Shown here one piece after another: positions 37,328 through 50,192 of a stretch of DNA of 64,000 nt (positions within the stretch are counted from its first letter, which is position 1; each line of letters opens with the position of its first letter). This DNA comes from Beaufortia kweichowensis. Taxonomy: Eukaryota > Chordata > Actinopteri > Cypriniformes > Gastromyzontidae. Below the pieces are notes generated by a model that saw nothing but the letters and a program-made list of their open reading frames with translations, did not search any database and was not told the origin of the DNA. The stretch is from the NCBI GenBank assembly GCA_019155185.1, contig CM032794.1, forward strand, positions 8,223,988 through 8,287,987, in the 5' to 3' direction. The position numbers and the translations under genes are program-made.

Positions 37328-38499
37328 TTGAAATTGTTTTGGGTTTTTTTGCAATAACTTGATGTGTCATGCCTCACAAGTCTGTCATGTGCTGGGGGGA
37401 TAAGAAATGAGGAGATTAAAGCAAACTGCTGTCACTTAAATAGCAGAGTGTGAAAAGAGCGGTCCGGTGGTCTAGCCCTACAGCCACACAACACTGAGCA
37501 AAAATAAGCGTGTGTGTGTCTGTGTGTGCGTGCATAAAACTCTCTTGTTGGTCTTTTAAACAGGAAGTGTTTACCTCTGATGCGGCAGACTTTAGTGGTG
37601 TCATATATTTTGGGCTGATCTGTCCCATCACTCCTCTCCTCTAATTCGCTGCTCGGTGACACATCGACTCACAACGTCTCCTAATATGGTTTAACTAGGG
37701 AACCATCAGGCAGCTTGAATAGTGATGTGCCTTTCCCTCTCCACATTGGAATGTAGCAGATAATTGCTCTGGCATTAACTGTCCCTTTTTCACCATTTTC
37801 CCTTTTGTAATTAGCACAAGCTCCCATTTCAGAGGGACAGATTTGTGTGGGATTCATCCAGGATGACAGAATAACCCACATTTGTAATTTGACTATAAAG
37901 TTTCATTTCAGCATAGATTGCATTCAGAAAAAAACTAACTGGCATACTGTACTGTATGCAGATGCTTGACGTTTATATGCGTGAAAGAAGGAAGAGACAG
38001 AGATTCACAGTGAGAGAGAAAGAGAGATGGGGAACTTCTGTGAACAGATCAGTGGAAGTAGAAGCATGTATAAGATATATCTCATAATGGTGGGACACTT
38101 TCTCAAATGGTTTACTCTGTTTAGTTACCGAATATGTTCCACATCAGCTCTGTCAGCTAACGTTCAGCATGCACACCTACACGCGCACGCTCAAAAACGT
38201 CAGGAACCAGGTAGAGGCTACATCATGTGTGGTGACAAGGTGCCGCTGTGTGTGAAAATGTCAGCCTTTACAGGCTTCCCTGAAGTCTGGCGCCATATTT
38301 AAGGTGCTCATTAGTCGCAAAGAAAATATGCGAGGAATTGAAGTGTAAGAAAGCCATTTTTTCTTCTCTATTCCAGTCAGGCGATCCACAGAACTGGGGG
38401 TTATTAAGGTTGAAAACAAGTATGCACGGAGACATTTAACTATCAAGACGTGCCTACACACTCCCACGCACGCAAGTAAACAATATCCCACTCCACCCT

Positions 38500-38790
38500 G
38501 ATGCTAATGGCAGAATTTTAAAGTTAAAGTAATGGCTTTAAATGATATAATGTTGTGAAGCAGATCCCACCAATATACTGATATCAGCTTTAAATTTGAC
38601 CCAGTTCACAACAGTGAGTGAAGAAATTGTAAACGGGCACAATAAAATCCTGCAGAAGGTGTGTTGTTTGTTTAGAAAAGGCTTCCATAATTGCTTTGTG
38701 CCTAAATACCTCAACAATGAGTATATTTCCCAGGATGTATAGAGCGTAATTGGTCTGTACACATAATCAGCTCAGAATGAGAGGTTTACG
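38500..38790. promoter_or_regulatory. Candidate conserved non-coding element
   Basis: Repeat-free block with TTTAAATGATATAATG, CCATAATTGC and GTAATTGGTC cores and even composition. Inferred from texture. Confidence 0.3.
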
Positions 38791-39041
38791 TGCGCAGGAC
38801 TGAACCACACAGTTGTGGCTTTATCTCTGTCGCGCTGCTACAAAAGACCAGAGCGTCTAAAACTCAGAGAAACTCTCAAACCAGCCCTCGCACAAAACGC
38901 TCTCCAGCACAAATGAATGCTGCGTTGTAATGCTATTGAGCTTCTGAGGGACTCCGTGTATTGCTGGACTTCTCAGATAAACGAAATTGCGGATTACGCG
39001 CGCTGGTGGAAATGCATCTGTGTTTACGCTATCACACGCAA

Positions 39042-39058
39042 AACACACACACACACAC
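39042..39058. repeat. CA microsatellite, 17 bp
   Basis: Short pure CA run in the 3' flank. Confidence 0.85.
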
Positions 39059-39164
39059 TATTTTCAAGAGGCCTACACAATAAGCGGGCGCCGGCACATC
39101 CTGCACATAGCAAATTACAATGATGCAGACGACACTCGCATCCACGCGCTGCACTTCTCAACAA

Positions 39165-39700
39165 TCGGGCCTGATTGATTCACTGCTGCGCTGACCCAAA
39201 GCTTCACTTTGTCTGTGGACGCCTTTGAGGCGAGCTGTCTCTCTTAACCTGTGTAATTTACATGCGCTGTAATTCACTCACCATCTGCAGTCTCACCTTG
39301 GAAGCACTCCCATTACAAATGCTAATTTAGGGCACCTTATAAATTCTCTCAATCACATAGTCACGCACAGATCATCCACTCACACACAGAAAATGGGAAA
39401 AAGCTGATATTAATGCAAAAAAACTCCTTTAAATCATGGGCGTGTCCAAATGACCCTAACATTACCCCGAGGAGAAGAAAGAAAGCCAGGGAGAGATGGA
39501 AAGGGAGGAGTCAAGCCGTTTTGTAATGCGCCACCGTAGATCTTCAAGCTGTCGCGTTTCCAAAGTATCTTAAAATAATGCGTGTGATGAATGTGCAATT
39601 TCCCTAATTTACGGGCCTCTGTGTGCTCCCGGCTACGTGCAGGATAGAAATCTTAAATGGGGCTTGAACGTTTCTTCGCACAACAAGAAATCAATATGGC
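39165..39700. promoter_or_regulatory. Candidate conserved non-coding block
   Basis: Repeat-poor stretch with CCTGATTGATTCAC (39169-39182, Pbx/Hox-like TGATTGAT), GTGTAATTTACATG, GTAATTCAC and GCTAATTTAG cores. It may be more than one element. Inferred. Confidence 0.32.
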
Positions 39701-40811
39701 ACGCAGCTTAGAGAACCAGAGAGACTTTAATTCCTACTTAAAACCACTAAACACACACCTGTAGTCTCCTGTGGCAAAATCTTGTCACATACATGTCGAG
39801 TGTATGTAAGTGTGTGTTTGCCATTTATATCTCTTGTCTCTGAGAGCTGGTTGGCTGTCAGTGGCTCGGTACGATGACAAAGGGCATAATAGCGTTGTGC
39901 AGCACTGTGCCATTACAAATGTGATCACCAATCACTCGAGACACAACACACTCCACAAGGGAAGAGGTAATAAGGTCTCGGCGAGCTCACGCTGACTCCC
40001 ACCCGACCCGTTCGCGTTTGCACGTTGGCCTACGCATCTGTTAACAGACAAACACACCACAGAAAGAATAATCTACAGTAAAAAAGTCACTACAGTACAG
40101 ATACACACATACACACGCCCCTTACAGACATTAAAGCCCACCAACAGAGATGAATGATAAAGCCACTACAAAAAGACTCTTTACAAAAGACACTGAGTGT
40201 GATTCTTTTAGCACATGTAACACAATAAAATCTGTGTGAGGTAGTTGGGAGTTGCTGATGCCAACCACTGTGGCTTCCTTGATATACTAATTCATTTTAA
40301 TTTGCCTACAAAACAGCTTTATTATCGTTTGCACAGAAATGATGCGTTTTAAATGTTGCCACACTCAAAACAATGTGATAGTGATATTTTGATGCCAGAT
40401 AGCTGTGAGTACACATTGTTATGCACAAGTAAATGTATGGACACATATTATTTCACATTATACTAGTTAATATAATTTAAATTAAAATGTACATGCCAAA
40501 CTAAACATAGTTTGAGTTAAATAAGAATAAATTAGTTTATTTTTTAAAAGGCAGTGCTTTTAACTGTATCATATACATTTATAACCAACCATAGAATTAG
40601 ATATAAATATACAATATTATAGAAGTGTTACACGGCCTTCAAATGATGTCCAATTAAACATTTCAACTGTATTATACATTTTAGGTTCGAAACATTACAT
40701 TTGCATTATTGTGTGTGCGCATTGTCACTAATGTTGTGGCATCTCTTTAGCCCTCTCAAGAGTTAAACAAACATGGCCCTGACATGGCCCTCTTGCCCTG
40801 TCACTCACCCC

Positions 40812-40824
40812 TGACCTCTGACCT
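40812..40824 (-). promoter_or_regulatory. Perfect DR1 nuclear-receptor site
   Basis: TGACCTCTGACCT is the reverse complement of AGGTCA-G-AGGTCA, a direct repeat with one spacer as bound by HNF4, COUP-TF (NR2F) and RXR dimers. Occupancy is not shown. Confidence 0.45.
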
Positions 40825-42236
40825 TAGCCTGAGGGTGAACGGCAGGCTACTGCAGTTGACTTTATGCGCAACCCTCAGCTCTTTCCAGCACCAGCTAACA
40901 GTTTAAACCTCAAGTGAATACTGAAATGTCTGGAAAAAGGTAAGCAGAACATTTTATTTATTTGCTTACTTATTTTTAAATAATATTTAAAAAATGACAC
41001 ATTTAAAGGAGAAAATATAAAAAAACAAGTATTTACACATGGCTTAGAAATGTATATCAAAACATAATTTAGCTTGTCATCTTGTCTGTTTTAATGAAGT
41101 AAATAAAATGTAAGCATGATACTGACCAGGGATGTTGTATAAGACAAATTTGTTGAAATATTGTTTAATTATAATTCAATACAGCTTCATAAAGAACAGT
41201 ATTATGTGTTTTATTCCAGGTTGCAGAAGTTGTACACCAGATGCACCGTAAAGTTTCCATAATGTAAGTACCACATGCTTGGAGATCTCATGTTGAGTGC
41301 TATATGTGTGCAGTAGCGTGAGTTCCTCTAGGTCTGTGTCAACACCAACGCACGGCTTTCATCTTTCTTCTTTTCCTTTTCACATTATGACAGTCATTTG
41401 ACATCTGAAGTTTCATACTCTTGATGCAATTATTTCTTTTAAATGTTCTTTTTCTCTTTTACCTCTTTCATCTTTAAATAGAGTATCCGTACAGTGTTCT
41501 TCTCTATCTAATTTAGAAACAAACTGTTGATAGTAGTTAATGTATTTCTTTGACTGATTCAAGATATGGAAAAGGGGAAAATACGCGATTGTCACTTGAG
41601 GGCCATCGGAAAAGTGATGTGAGTTGATTGTGGCTGTTTGGCTGGCTGATGTCGGATGGTTTGTTGCCTTGGGGCTCAGACTGGAGAGGACCTCTCAGAA
41701 AGGTCAGAGGTGAATCTTCTAAAGCAGAGTGATAAGGGAAAGTGCTTAGCACCATTTAACCTGAAACACCCCTCACACTGCTCCATAAACACACACACGC
41801 ACACCCAAATTCAATTTCCTCCCATCTCTAATAGAATAACAGAATTAAGAGGTCAGCGTGACCCAACTATGTTGAGTGTCTTATTTTGTGAAATGGCAGG
41901 GGCTGTGTTGAGCCCCCGGGGTGTTTTTCTTCTCATCATTATCTTCTAAACAATAGCCCTAGACACACTACACTAACACAAACACAGAGCTCAAAGTATT
42001 CTTGCGTGTTGTGTGAATTATATACTGGCTGTACAATAAAAGATTTGTCATTAAAAAATTGTTATTAATAGATGAGTATTTATGTAGATAAATTAAACAG
42101 CTACAGTAATAAACTGTGTAGAATTGACATTAAACGTAATACAATATAAAATAGCATGATATTTCTTATACAGTAGGATACTTTATTATATCACAATGAA
42201 CTGTAATACAGTAAAATTCATATTCAAGTCATTTTT

Positions 42237-42249
42237 TGACCTTTGACTT
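42237..42249 (-). promoter_or_regulatory. Near-perfect DR1 nuclear-receptor site
   Basis: TGACCTTTGACTT differs from the DR1 consensus at one base. A further half-site GGGTCA follows at 42263-42268. Confidence 0.38.
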
Positions 42250-42599
42250 GCAATGCAAACTCTGGGTCAAGAATAGTGGTTAACATGCATCCTGTTTGTG
42301 ATTGGTTGTCTTTCAGCATGAAAGTGGGCGGAGTCTGTTAGATAGCGCTGCACATCAGTGGCTGCCTTCCAAAGACAGTTATCTTGTTCTCGAGTCCCCT
42401 CTCAAAACTCATTATCACACTCAAATTATTTCCACCCACAAGCTGCTTAATTAACACGCATGTCCAGACTCACGTCAGCTCACATATATTGATTACGACA
42501 TCAGACTCTCGCGTCTGCCAAAGCTTTGAGTCACACACAGATAGAAAAGATAAAAGATCAGGAGCCGGTAAGAGAAATGTGCGTTAAGCGTCTCCAACA

Positions 42600-42930
42600 A
42601 ACCACTACATTATCGACTCCATTTTGTTCCTTTCCTCCTAATGAATTATGGGTAAGCGAGCTAATGAATGGCGGTGCTCTGAACAATGGGCACGCAGTAA
42701 TCTCCCTTCTAGCTCACAGCAGTCGGGTAATTCTGGGTAATTTCAGGCTTGGCCTCAATCAGTGGCATTAGCCATCATCTCAGTCCTGAAGGGGTTAATT
42801 AGGGGCTGAGAGAAAAGCCCAAATTAATTGGCTCTCGTCCGGATGAAGGGTAGAATAAAAAAAGAAAGAGCTCTGCTTTTTAATACATTAAGAGCAGCTG
42901 ACAGCAGTTAATTGCCATGGACATAAATAG
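42600..42930. promoter_or_regulatory. Candidate conserved non-coding element
   Basis: Dense homeodomain-type cores in repeat-free sequence: CCTAATGAATTATGGG, GCTAATGAATGG, GGGTAATTCTGGGTAATTTC, GGGTTAATTAGGGG and CAAATTAATTGG. CAGCTGACAG (Meis half-site) lies near 42895. One of the strongest regulatory textures in the 3' flank. Inferred. Confidence 0.4.
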
Positions 42931-43249
42931 AGTAATGATGGAAAAAAGAGATGCAAAAATAGGCAGGAAATAACATCAGAAATGTTCTTTTTTTCATGTT
43001 TTCAGGGGAAATAGAGTGAAGTTTAATGTGTCAGCAGAAAGGTCAGATGTTTGGACAGGGCACAAACAGCCGGACAGTGATACAGAAAGGATCTTGGGAA
43101 CTGTGTTTATGGTAAGAAGAAAGAACAGATGAGGCGTTTTGAGACAAGCCCACAGTGTTGCGGGATATGTGTTTTCTTTCACTTCCTATCTTTCTCTTCT
43201 CTCTGTATTTTAAGTGATGGTATGGCGACGGGCATCATGCATCGGTGAG

Positions 43250-43400
43250 CATGAAACGGAGTCGGCAAAAGCGCTGAAGGAGTGCTCTCCTCCTGGAAGC
43301 CTCATCAGGACTTGTCATCGCTCTAATGAATATCATTTAAATTGCTTTGTATATGAGAGTGAGTTTGGATGTCGATTTAATTTGCGCATGTGTTTGAGTT
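43250..43400. promoter_or_regulatory. Candidate conserved non-coding element
   Basis: Repeat-free block centred on CTCTAATGAATATCATTTAAATTGC, followed by a GA-rich tract. Inferred. Confidence 0.28.
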
Positions 43401-43794
43401 CTTCTGCTTGGCTAGGCGAATAGAGACAGATAGAGAGAGAGAGGGAGGCAGTGAGAAAGAGAGAGGCAGACTAATGAAAAGCGAGCTGGGGTGACAGCGT
43501 GATGAGACTCGACCCGATCAGACGAGTTTGAAAGGAAATTCTGACAGGGCTGGAGAATAAAAAATGCGCACTCATGTGCACATACACACACGCATACACA
43601 TAGTTGCAAAGTACACACATGCTGCATTTCAGGAAGTGGCTGCAAAGTGGTTTACGTTATCAAGACTACTGTTGAATTGTTGCTTGGGAGGGTGTTGTTG
43701 GGGTGCACCTTTTCTCATTTGCTGATATCCCCTGTCGCAGAGGGACCGCTAATGATGGTTGAAGAATCGTCCATAGGCTTTGTGTATATGTAAA

Positions 43795-44120
43795 ATAAAT
43801 AAACCCTCTCGTCCCTTGTGCGGATGGGCGCCTCCTCGGCTTTTAAGCATGGCCTTATCAAAATAAAATTACAATATATGCTGATACTGTATTTCAACCC
43901 TCCCCCTGTCCCCCTCCAGCACTCATTCTGAACGCCCGCACAGTACAGAGCGCTGTGAAATATTACAACCTTTCCTGAAGCAAAAGATATAAATCCGCAT
44001 TGAGGAATTGCAAAAACAGCACAAAGCATTCCCGGCCCACCGCTATCTAGTGAAGCACTGATGATTTAGCATTGCAGGTGCATCAGGACCCCGAGCTCTG
44101 CAGACAAAGCCCAACCCTGC
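43795..44120. promoter_or_regulatory. Candidate conserved non-coding element
   Basis: Repeat-free block with CCTTATCAAAATAAAATTAC, ATATGCTGATAC and GTGAAATATTAC, and a GATGATTTAGCATTG core near 44060. Inferred. Confidence 0.3.
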
Positions 44121-44164
44121 AAGCTTTTTGCTTTCTCTCTCTCTCCCTCCCTCTCTCTTTTTAT

Positions 44165-44540
44165 TTTTTATTTCGATGGTAATAAATGCGTCATTTGTAA
44201 TTCATTTCAATTACTCAGGGTTTTTAATTGAGTCGGATCCAATTATGCCCTGGCAATTAGTATAATCAATTACGCTTTGATTACGCAGGTTTTCATGCTT
44301 GTCACTGCAGGATTCGGCACAGATGGGGGAAGTGCGGTGTGATTTCAGCCCGTCGTCGCTGCTATCTCCGTCCCGGCGGAGGAGACGGGCCAGGTAGATC
44401 TCGGTGTGTTTTTTCAACTGCGCCTCTGATGCAGGATCCGGGGAGACATGCTGATATGCTTGTCAAAGTCAGCATTCTGACTGCCACAATTCATCTGAAA
44501 GTTCCTCGCACCTCACTTTAAGCAGCACCTTTCTGCCGTT
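44165..44540. promoter_or_regulatory. Candidate conserved non-coding element, very dense in homeodomain cores
   Basis: Within 120 bp it carries GTAATTCATT, CAATTACTC, TTAATTGAG, CCAATTATG, GCAATTAG, TCAATTACG and TTGATTACG, each a homeodomain-type TAAT core in slightly different context. No simple repeat is present. I regard it as the best enhancer candidate downstream of the gene on texture alone. Confidence 0.4.
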
Positions 44541-45502
44541 CCTGGGATTTATTGCTTGCGATAAAATTTGAGCTGTGAGAAGATGGGTTTTAGCATCGTT
44601 AGAGAGAGCACTTTTAAAGGAAAGTGCGTCAAAACACCCTACACGCTGGGACGAGGGCCTTTAAAAACCTCATATGGTGTCTGAAGGGTGGGCACATTTA
44701 AGCCATTACCATGTTATTTTAGCAATATCAACAAAGTCTTTATCGTTGAAAGAGGTGAGCTCATCGTGGCGGTAGATGGTGCATGTCTATTTGACTCTTT
44801 TAGATAACATTATCTGATCTTTTGGCTTTGTTTTTTAGTTTATAGTATTTCCATATCATAATTGTTTTACAACACTAAACAGAGCGCTGTGGTAACACGT
44901 GTATTTAGGCTATTGTTGGTTTTCCTGAAGTTCAACATGGGTTTGGGTTCATGGTTCGGTTCATGTGTCAAATGCAGAAATGTCACTTTAAGTTTTTTTA
45001 AACTTAAAAAAATAATAAAACAATTTCATGCCATTAAGACTCAATTAAGGGTAATATTCATGAAATACATCTGGTAGCTGTAGACATAAAGTGTTACTTT
45101 CCGGTGTTTAGATATATTTATATGAAACATGTTGTTAACATTTATTCATCTGGCTGCTTGTCATTTTGAGTGACTTACACCAGCTTAATTAAAAATAATA
45201 CAAGCTTGAAAGATTGAAAACAAAGCATGTAGTACTAGAATAGAACAACACTAGAGCAGAAATTATTTTCATTCATATACTGACTGAGGTTTTACATTTC
45301 ATGTTTATGATCCTTGTTTATACTCTACAGTGATGTATAGTAGCTTATAGCATGAGATGCTACTCAAGCCCCCTGGACAAATTGATGTTGAAAATGCAAT
45401 AAAAGTATAAATAAATAATTGTGGCATTGGCTGTGAGGTTTCTTACAAAAATGTCAAGCTTTATTTAGTAATTTTTTAAGGTTTATGTAGTAAGTACTAG
45501 TA

Positions 45503-45968
45503 GTTTTTGAAAGAATAAAAATTTTTATCTAATATCTAAAAATTTAAAATTGTTTTTTATGCGTTTATGATATCAGGTTAACAGTAGTAAACTACTTTAT
45601 AATATGTTTTTTCTGAAAAGGCTGTAAAAGGTCAACTGAAAGTATACAATCTTATCTTGAGTATAAATAAAGTATACTAAAAACACACTTGAATAAACTT
45701 CTTTTTGTATCTGCTTCTTTTTATATCTGCTAAAAGATTTTTGAAAGATTTAAAAATGTTTGTAAGATTATCTAATATCTAAAAATTAAAAATTGTTTAC
45801 ATGTGTTTATGATATCAGGTTAACAGTAGTAAACTAGTTTATTATGTTTTTCTGAAAAGGCTGTAAAAGGTCAACTGAAAGTATAGAGTCTTTAGTATAA
45901 ATAAAGTATAAACACACTTAAATGAACTTCTTTTTGTGAAGCGATCTGCTTCTTTTTATATATGCTGA
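45503..45968. repeat. Tandem duplication of a ~235-bp AT-rich unit
   Basis: Two adjacent copies, about 45503-45737 and 45738-45968, share long matching stretches in the same order: TCTAATATCTAAAAATT (45528 and 45771), TTTATGATATCAGGTTAACA, GGCTGTAAAAGGTCAACTG and TATAAATAAAGTATA. They differ by substitutions and small gaps, so the duplication is not recent. Origin unknown; no transposon ends recognised. Confidence 0.85.
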
Positions 45969-47004
45969 TGTATATAACTTTTTATACTTTTTATATATAA
46001 CTAATCTTCTGAGAAACATATTCAAAAAATATTTTTACTTAATGTATATTTATATAAAAAGAGTTTGAATAATAAATTCATTCAAGAATTTATGAGACAA
46101 TACTGGTTTAATCATCTAGTAGGTATTGACCAAACATTATTTAGTTTGGTTGGGGAACAAGGAAAAAAATGTTAAATGTAAATATGTGTATAAAAATTCA
46201 TTTTAGTGTCATGCTGGGTTGCAGCTTGATTTCCAATGTAAAAGTCTTGAAGATTGTCTTGAAGATTGTGAGTCTTGAAGCAAAACCTGTTGTGAATCGC
46301 TGTTCTGAAGGAAGATTTTCTCATCACCATTGCCAGTCATCCTTTGTAAAATTCCACCCTCAGCTAGAAGTAGCCTTTCTGACGGACAGTGACACACATA
46401 ATAGGATATTAAACTTTAACTACCCCGTATTCATTCCAATCATCTAGGAAAGAAATGGTCAAAATTTCATGCTCACAGTTTCATTTGTATCACATCACAG
46501 AGGTGGAATTTATGAGTGCTTTAGTTAAGAAGCGTATCTACGGCACACGCTTAAAAAGTTATCCTGGTCTCTCTCTCACTTTAAATCTCTGGTTTACTCT
46601 ATGACATACGTCTTCGTTTGAAAGACTTTAGTTCAGGCCAGGCTGGAACTTTTATAGGTTGGGCTCTGTTTCCCCTGGAGGGCTATAAACTCTTGCACAG
46701 AAATAAAAAAAGAAATGCCAAGATCCCTCTTAATACTAGGAGTGATTTTATTACATGAGTGTTGAACAGAATTGAACTTGTGGAATTGTAAGATTTGCCA
46801 TCCCAAAATGGCCCGGTTAAAAAAGACTCTGTCACAGTAAGTGTCTCTGGACTTTTGTGACTTTACAATGCGATTTTTCTTAATGTCATGCACTTATGTT
46901 CATAAGAAGAGCATATTTTTTGTTTATTTTAAAACGATTCTTATGCAAACTCTATTGTACAAAAGAAAAAAATGAAAACAAGAAGGACGTTTTAATTGCT
47001 CCAT

Positions 47005-47560
47005 TATGTTACGGTAATGTCTGATAATGTTGCTCGGTAATATCTTGTAAAAGCTCCAAAAACATACCATGAACTGTACAGTCTCCCTGTTTAGTCAGCG
47101 AAGAGTGTAGCAATCAAATGTTCCCCCACTTATGGATCAACCCACTTCATGACTCCAACCCTCCAACTGGCAGAGCAAAGGGAAAAAAGCTACCGGAATC
47201 AGTGCGGATGAAATTGAATCTCATTTTCGAGGATCTCCCGGGCAGCTGATGTTTTGATGAGACGAGCAGTTGTCACAATGAGTGCCGGGACCCGGGCAGT
47301 GGGAAGAGATCTCTTCTCTTAACTAACCTGCATCTTGACAAGGCAATCAAGAGGCACGGGAGAGTAATTAAATGATAAGTTCATATTTGAGGGACAATCG
47401 AGTGGTGCAGGCTCTCTTGTCACGGCTCCTGGTCGTCGTGATGAATACCCTTATTAGCAGCCACGTTGCTCCCTGTCACAGGGGCCAGGTCTGACAGCAG
47501 GGCTCGTGACAGAGCCCTTCGGCACCCCTGCTGAGATAGCTGCTGATAGCCCTCTGTAAG
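47005..47560. promoter_or_regulatory. Candidate conserved non-coding block
   Basis: Long repeat-free stretch of balanced composition with GAGTAATTAAATGATAAG near 47362, CCTTATTAGCAGCC and CGGTAATATC cores. It ends just before the fold-back element at 47770. Inferred. Confidence 0.35.
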
Positions 47561-47769
47561 GACACCTGGAGGTACATAATGTAGGACAGTGACGTGTGCA
47601 CGGGGCTAAAATGTGGACGTGAAAGTCAACAATGGAGATGAACAGTCACGAACAGAATTTTGTTTTACTATTAACGTCTCTTAACGTTCAGGTATCACCT
47701 GAAGCACTGAATATGAATAGATCACTATGAACATTCTGTCATTTACTCACCCTCTTATCCATTCCTTAA

Positions 47770-48401
47770 CCTGATAATTATCACTGCATGTATTGAGCAT
47801 ACACATGAAAATGTACTATCCCAACTACAATTTTAGATATTTTACTTAAAATAAGCTTAATATTTTTATATTTATTTTAGATATTTTTATTTTAAATTTA
47901 TATACATATTAAAACATTTTAATATTTTTAGCATAAAAATATATATTTTTTTAGTTTATGAAAATTTTAAAATATTTATTCTTGAGTCATAAATATATTG
48001 TTTGTCATGATTAGATTAGAATTCAACTATGAAATATTAAAGTGAATATTGAAGTAAATGAAAAGTAATGAAAGTAAATGAAGACTGGCATTGAGCTTGT
48101 AATAACTGTTACCATCCCTCAGGAGGAACACTTATGTTATTTTCCTATTCACTTTAACATTTTATAGTTGAATTCATGACAAACTATATACTGATGGACA
48201 AATTAAAAACTCAAAAATACTTTTTTGACACATTTTCACAAACATAAAAAAAAAAAAAAATTATGATATTTTTGAAAAACCTACAATTAAAAAAATGAAT
48301 GCAAAAAAATTATAATAATTATGTAAAATTATGTAAAAAATGTTTTGTTCGGATAGTGCATTTTTATGTGTATGCTTAATACGTGCAGTGACATCATCAG
48401 G
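47770..48401. mobile_element. TTAA-flanked fold-back miniature transposon, 632 bp
   Basis: TTAA lies at 47766-47769 and 48402-48405. Long terminal inverted repeats run 47770-47821 and 48401-48351 (about 51 bp, roughly six mismatches and one gap), beginning CCTGAT. A second, inner inverted pair lies at 48000-48048 and 48184-48146, with a 10-bp bulge in the left arm. The element therefore folds into a long imperfect hairpin. No coding frame is present. The TTAA target suggests the piggyBac superfamily, but the ends differ from those of the element in the tshz3 3' UTR. Confidence 0.75.
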
Positions 48402-48479
48402 TTAAATAAACATAAAAATGTATTTTTTCCATTAAAAGAGGAAAATTAATTAAATTCTATTTTGTAATTGAATATGGAA

Positions 48480-49210
48480 ACTCCTCCACTGCAGACTTTA
48501 TTGGGTTGAATTCATCTTACTGATCTGAAGCACACACTCCGGTTCAGTCGTGAGGTGGGCGGAAATAACAAGAACCATGCACGATATTTATACACCACAG
48601 CACACTTCTCGCAGTGCTTTACATCATTATACAGCTTAAACATTTGGGTCACCACTAGGTTTGAAGCAGAAATCTCTTCAGCTGTGGTTGTGGATGTCTT
48701 CTGATTGCAGTGGATCTGTCCCACTCGCTGTAATCCCCCGTTGTGTGCCACTGGCTCGGCAGGACGCCATTGTGATCCTCTCTCTATTGTGTCGGCAGTA
48801 AAAAGCGTCCTCTGTTGTCTCGCCAACTTCCTCCCTCAAACACAGCTTGTGTTTTCAATGCTTACATCCCCCGTGCAAAGGAAAATAAACCTGGGCCCTT
48901 TGATTGGATCTATAACGGTGTTGTGTGAACATAAAGGTTGTGTGTGTGAAAAAGGGAGGGTGCGAGAGGCTGAGGTGAGCGAGCGTTTGTAAGTGATACC
49001 CTCTGCCAAAGAAAACCCATGGGTGAAAACCTGTAGATATGAGTCACTGCTATGATTGCATTTCAATATATCGCATGTACTTTTCCCCTTTAAACTGACG
49101 TCGTTGGCACTTACGGCCACGTTTGAGTTTAGAGATCAGCATGAAGAAATAATGAAATAATAATATGGTAATATTGAGAGCCTGAAATGGCAAAGGCCCC
49201 CATAAGTCCT
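48480..49210. promoter_or_regulatory. Mixed-composition block, possible regulatory DNA
   Basis: Balanced, repeat-free sequence follows the fold-back element. TTGATTGGATC lies near 48900. Open frames on both strands show no domain. Only weak support. Confidence 0.22.
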
Positions 49211-50155
49211 ACGGCAGAACACGGGCAATAAAGTATGCTCCATTTCAGATCTCATGTTAATAAATCTGAACTCCAGAGAGTCTGCTTAAATTGCAGCTTT
49301 ATATAACTTCTAGGTAAAGGTCACTCTTTTTTAAGGAAATTTAAAGATCAAAATGACTTCTGTCAGTGTTTCCATATTATACACCTCCATCTTGCTCTCA
49401 CCCTTAAGCAGCATGAGGTGATATTTTTTAATAATTTGTGCACTACGTGAACATATCCAGCTTAATAATTGTTCTCCACACTGGGCTGTATCCAGATCTA
49501 CATAAAAACCAATGTCATATTTTCCATCTTACCCATTGTTCTTTTTGTTTAACAGCAGGACTCAAAGATTATGAGCTTGCCTTATTAATGGTCTACAATA
49601 TAGGTGGAACGTATGGATCTCTGGGTAATTAGAGGGAAGAAACAGCAGTTAATGTGTATTGGCTCTTTTTGTGCACAAGGGAGGCTAAATGTATATAAAC
49701 CTTTCAGTCGGGAGTGAGATAAGTTCTTCACTCAGAGGTAGAAAAATAAAACAATGTTATTCATGTAAGTTTCCTTTATATAAAATCATATCAAACCAAA
49801 AGGCATTAACCAATTTATACTCTGCATATACTCTTTACAATAGACTTTCTCACACAATATAGCATCAGTTAAAGCAATCCTACAAAAAGGCCCGCTGCCG
49901 AAATCCCTCCTGCTTCTCTCTCGCTCGCTGCTCTTAGCCCTACAGAGAAACCCGTCAGATGCACTTTGTCCTGACGTCTGATGGATCGGCCGAAGACACT
50001 CGTCTCTGGGCACTTCTCTATATATCGTTAATTTAATGCATGATGACGTGGCCAATTACAGGGCGGCTGCACGCTCAAATAGCATGTCAAAACCTGTGTA
50101 TCAATCTATTAGATCCTGTCTCTTTGTGGCATGAGTATGCACCTTAAAGCAGTGG

Positions 50156-50192
50156 TGAGAGAGAGAGAGAGAGAGACAGAGAGAGAGAGAGA
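50156..50192. repeat. GA microsatellite, 37 bp, one interruption
   Basis: GA repeat interrupted by one C. Confidence 0.92.

Larger units (their letters stand above)
35803..37345 (+). other. tshz3: tshz3 3' UTR, end estimated
   Basis: AT-rich non-coding sequence follows the stop. An AATAAA hexamer lies at 36129-36134 and an ATTAAA at 37322-37327, the latter followed by a G/T-rich run. If the distal site is used the UTR is about 1.5 kb and includes a 518-bp transposon insertion. If the proximal site is used the UTR is about 0.35 kb. Transcript data would decide. Confidence 0.5.
37346..40800. other. 3' flank without a recognisable gene
   Basis: Intergenic sequence with short CA runs (for example 39042-39058). 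Two blocks look regulatory and are listed separately. No exon with a domain or good splice pair was seen. Confidence 0.5.
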
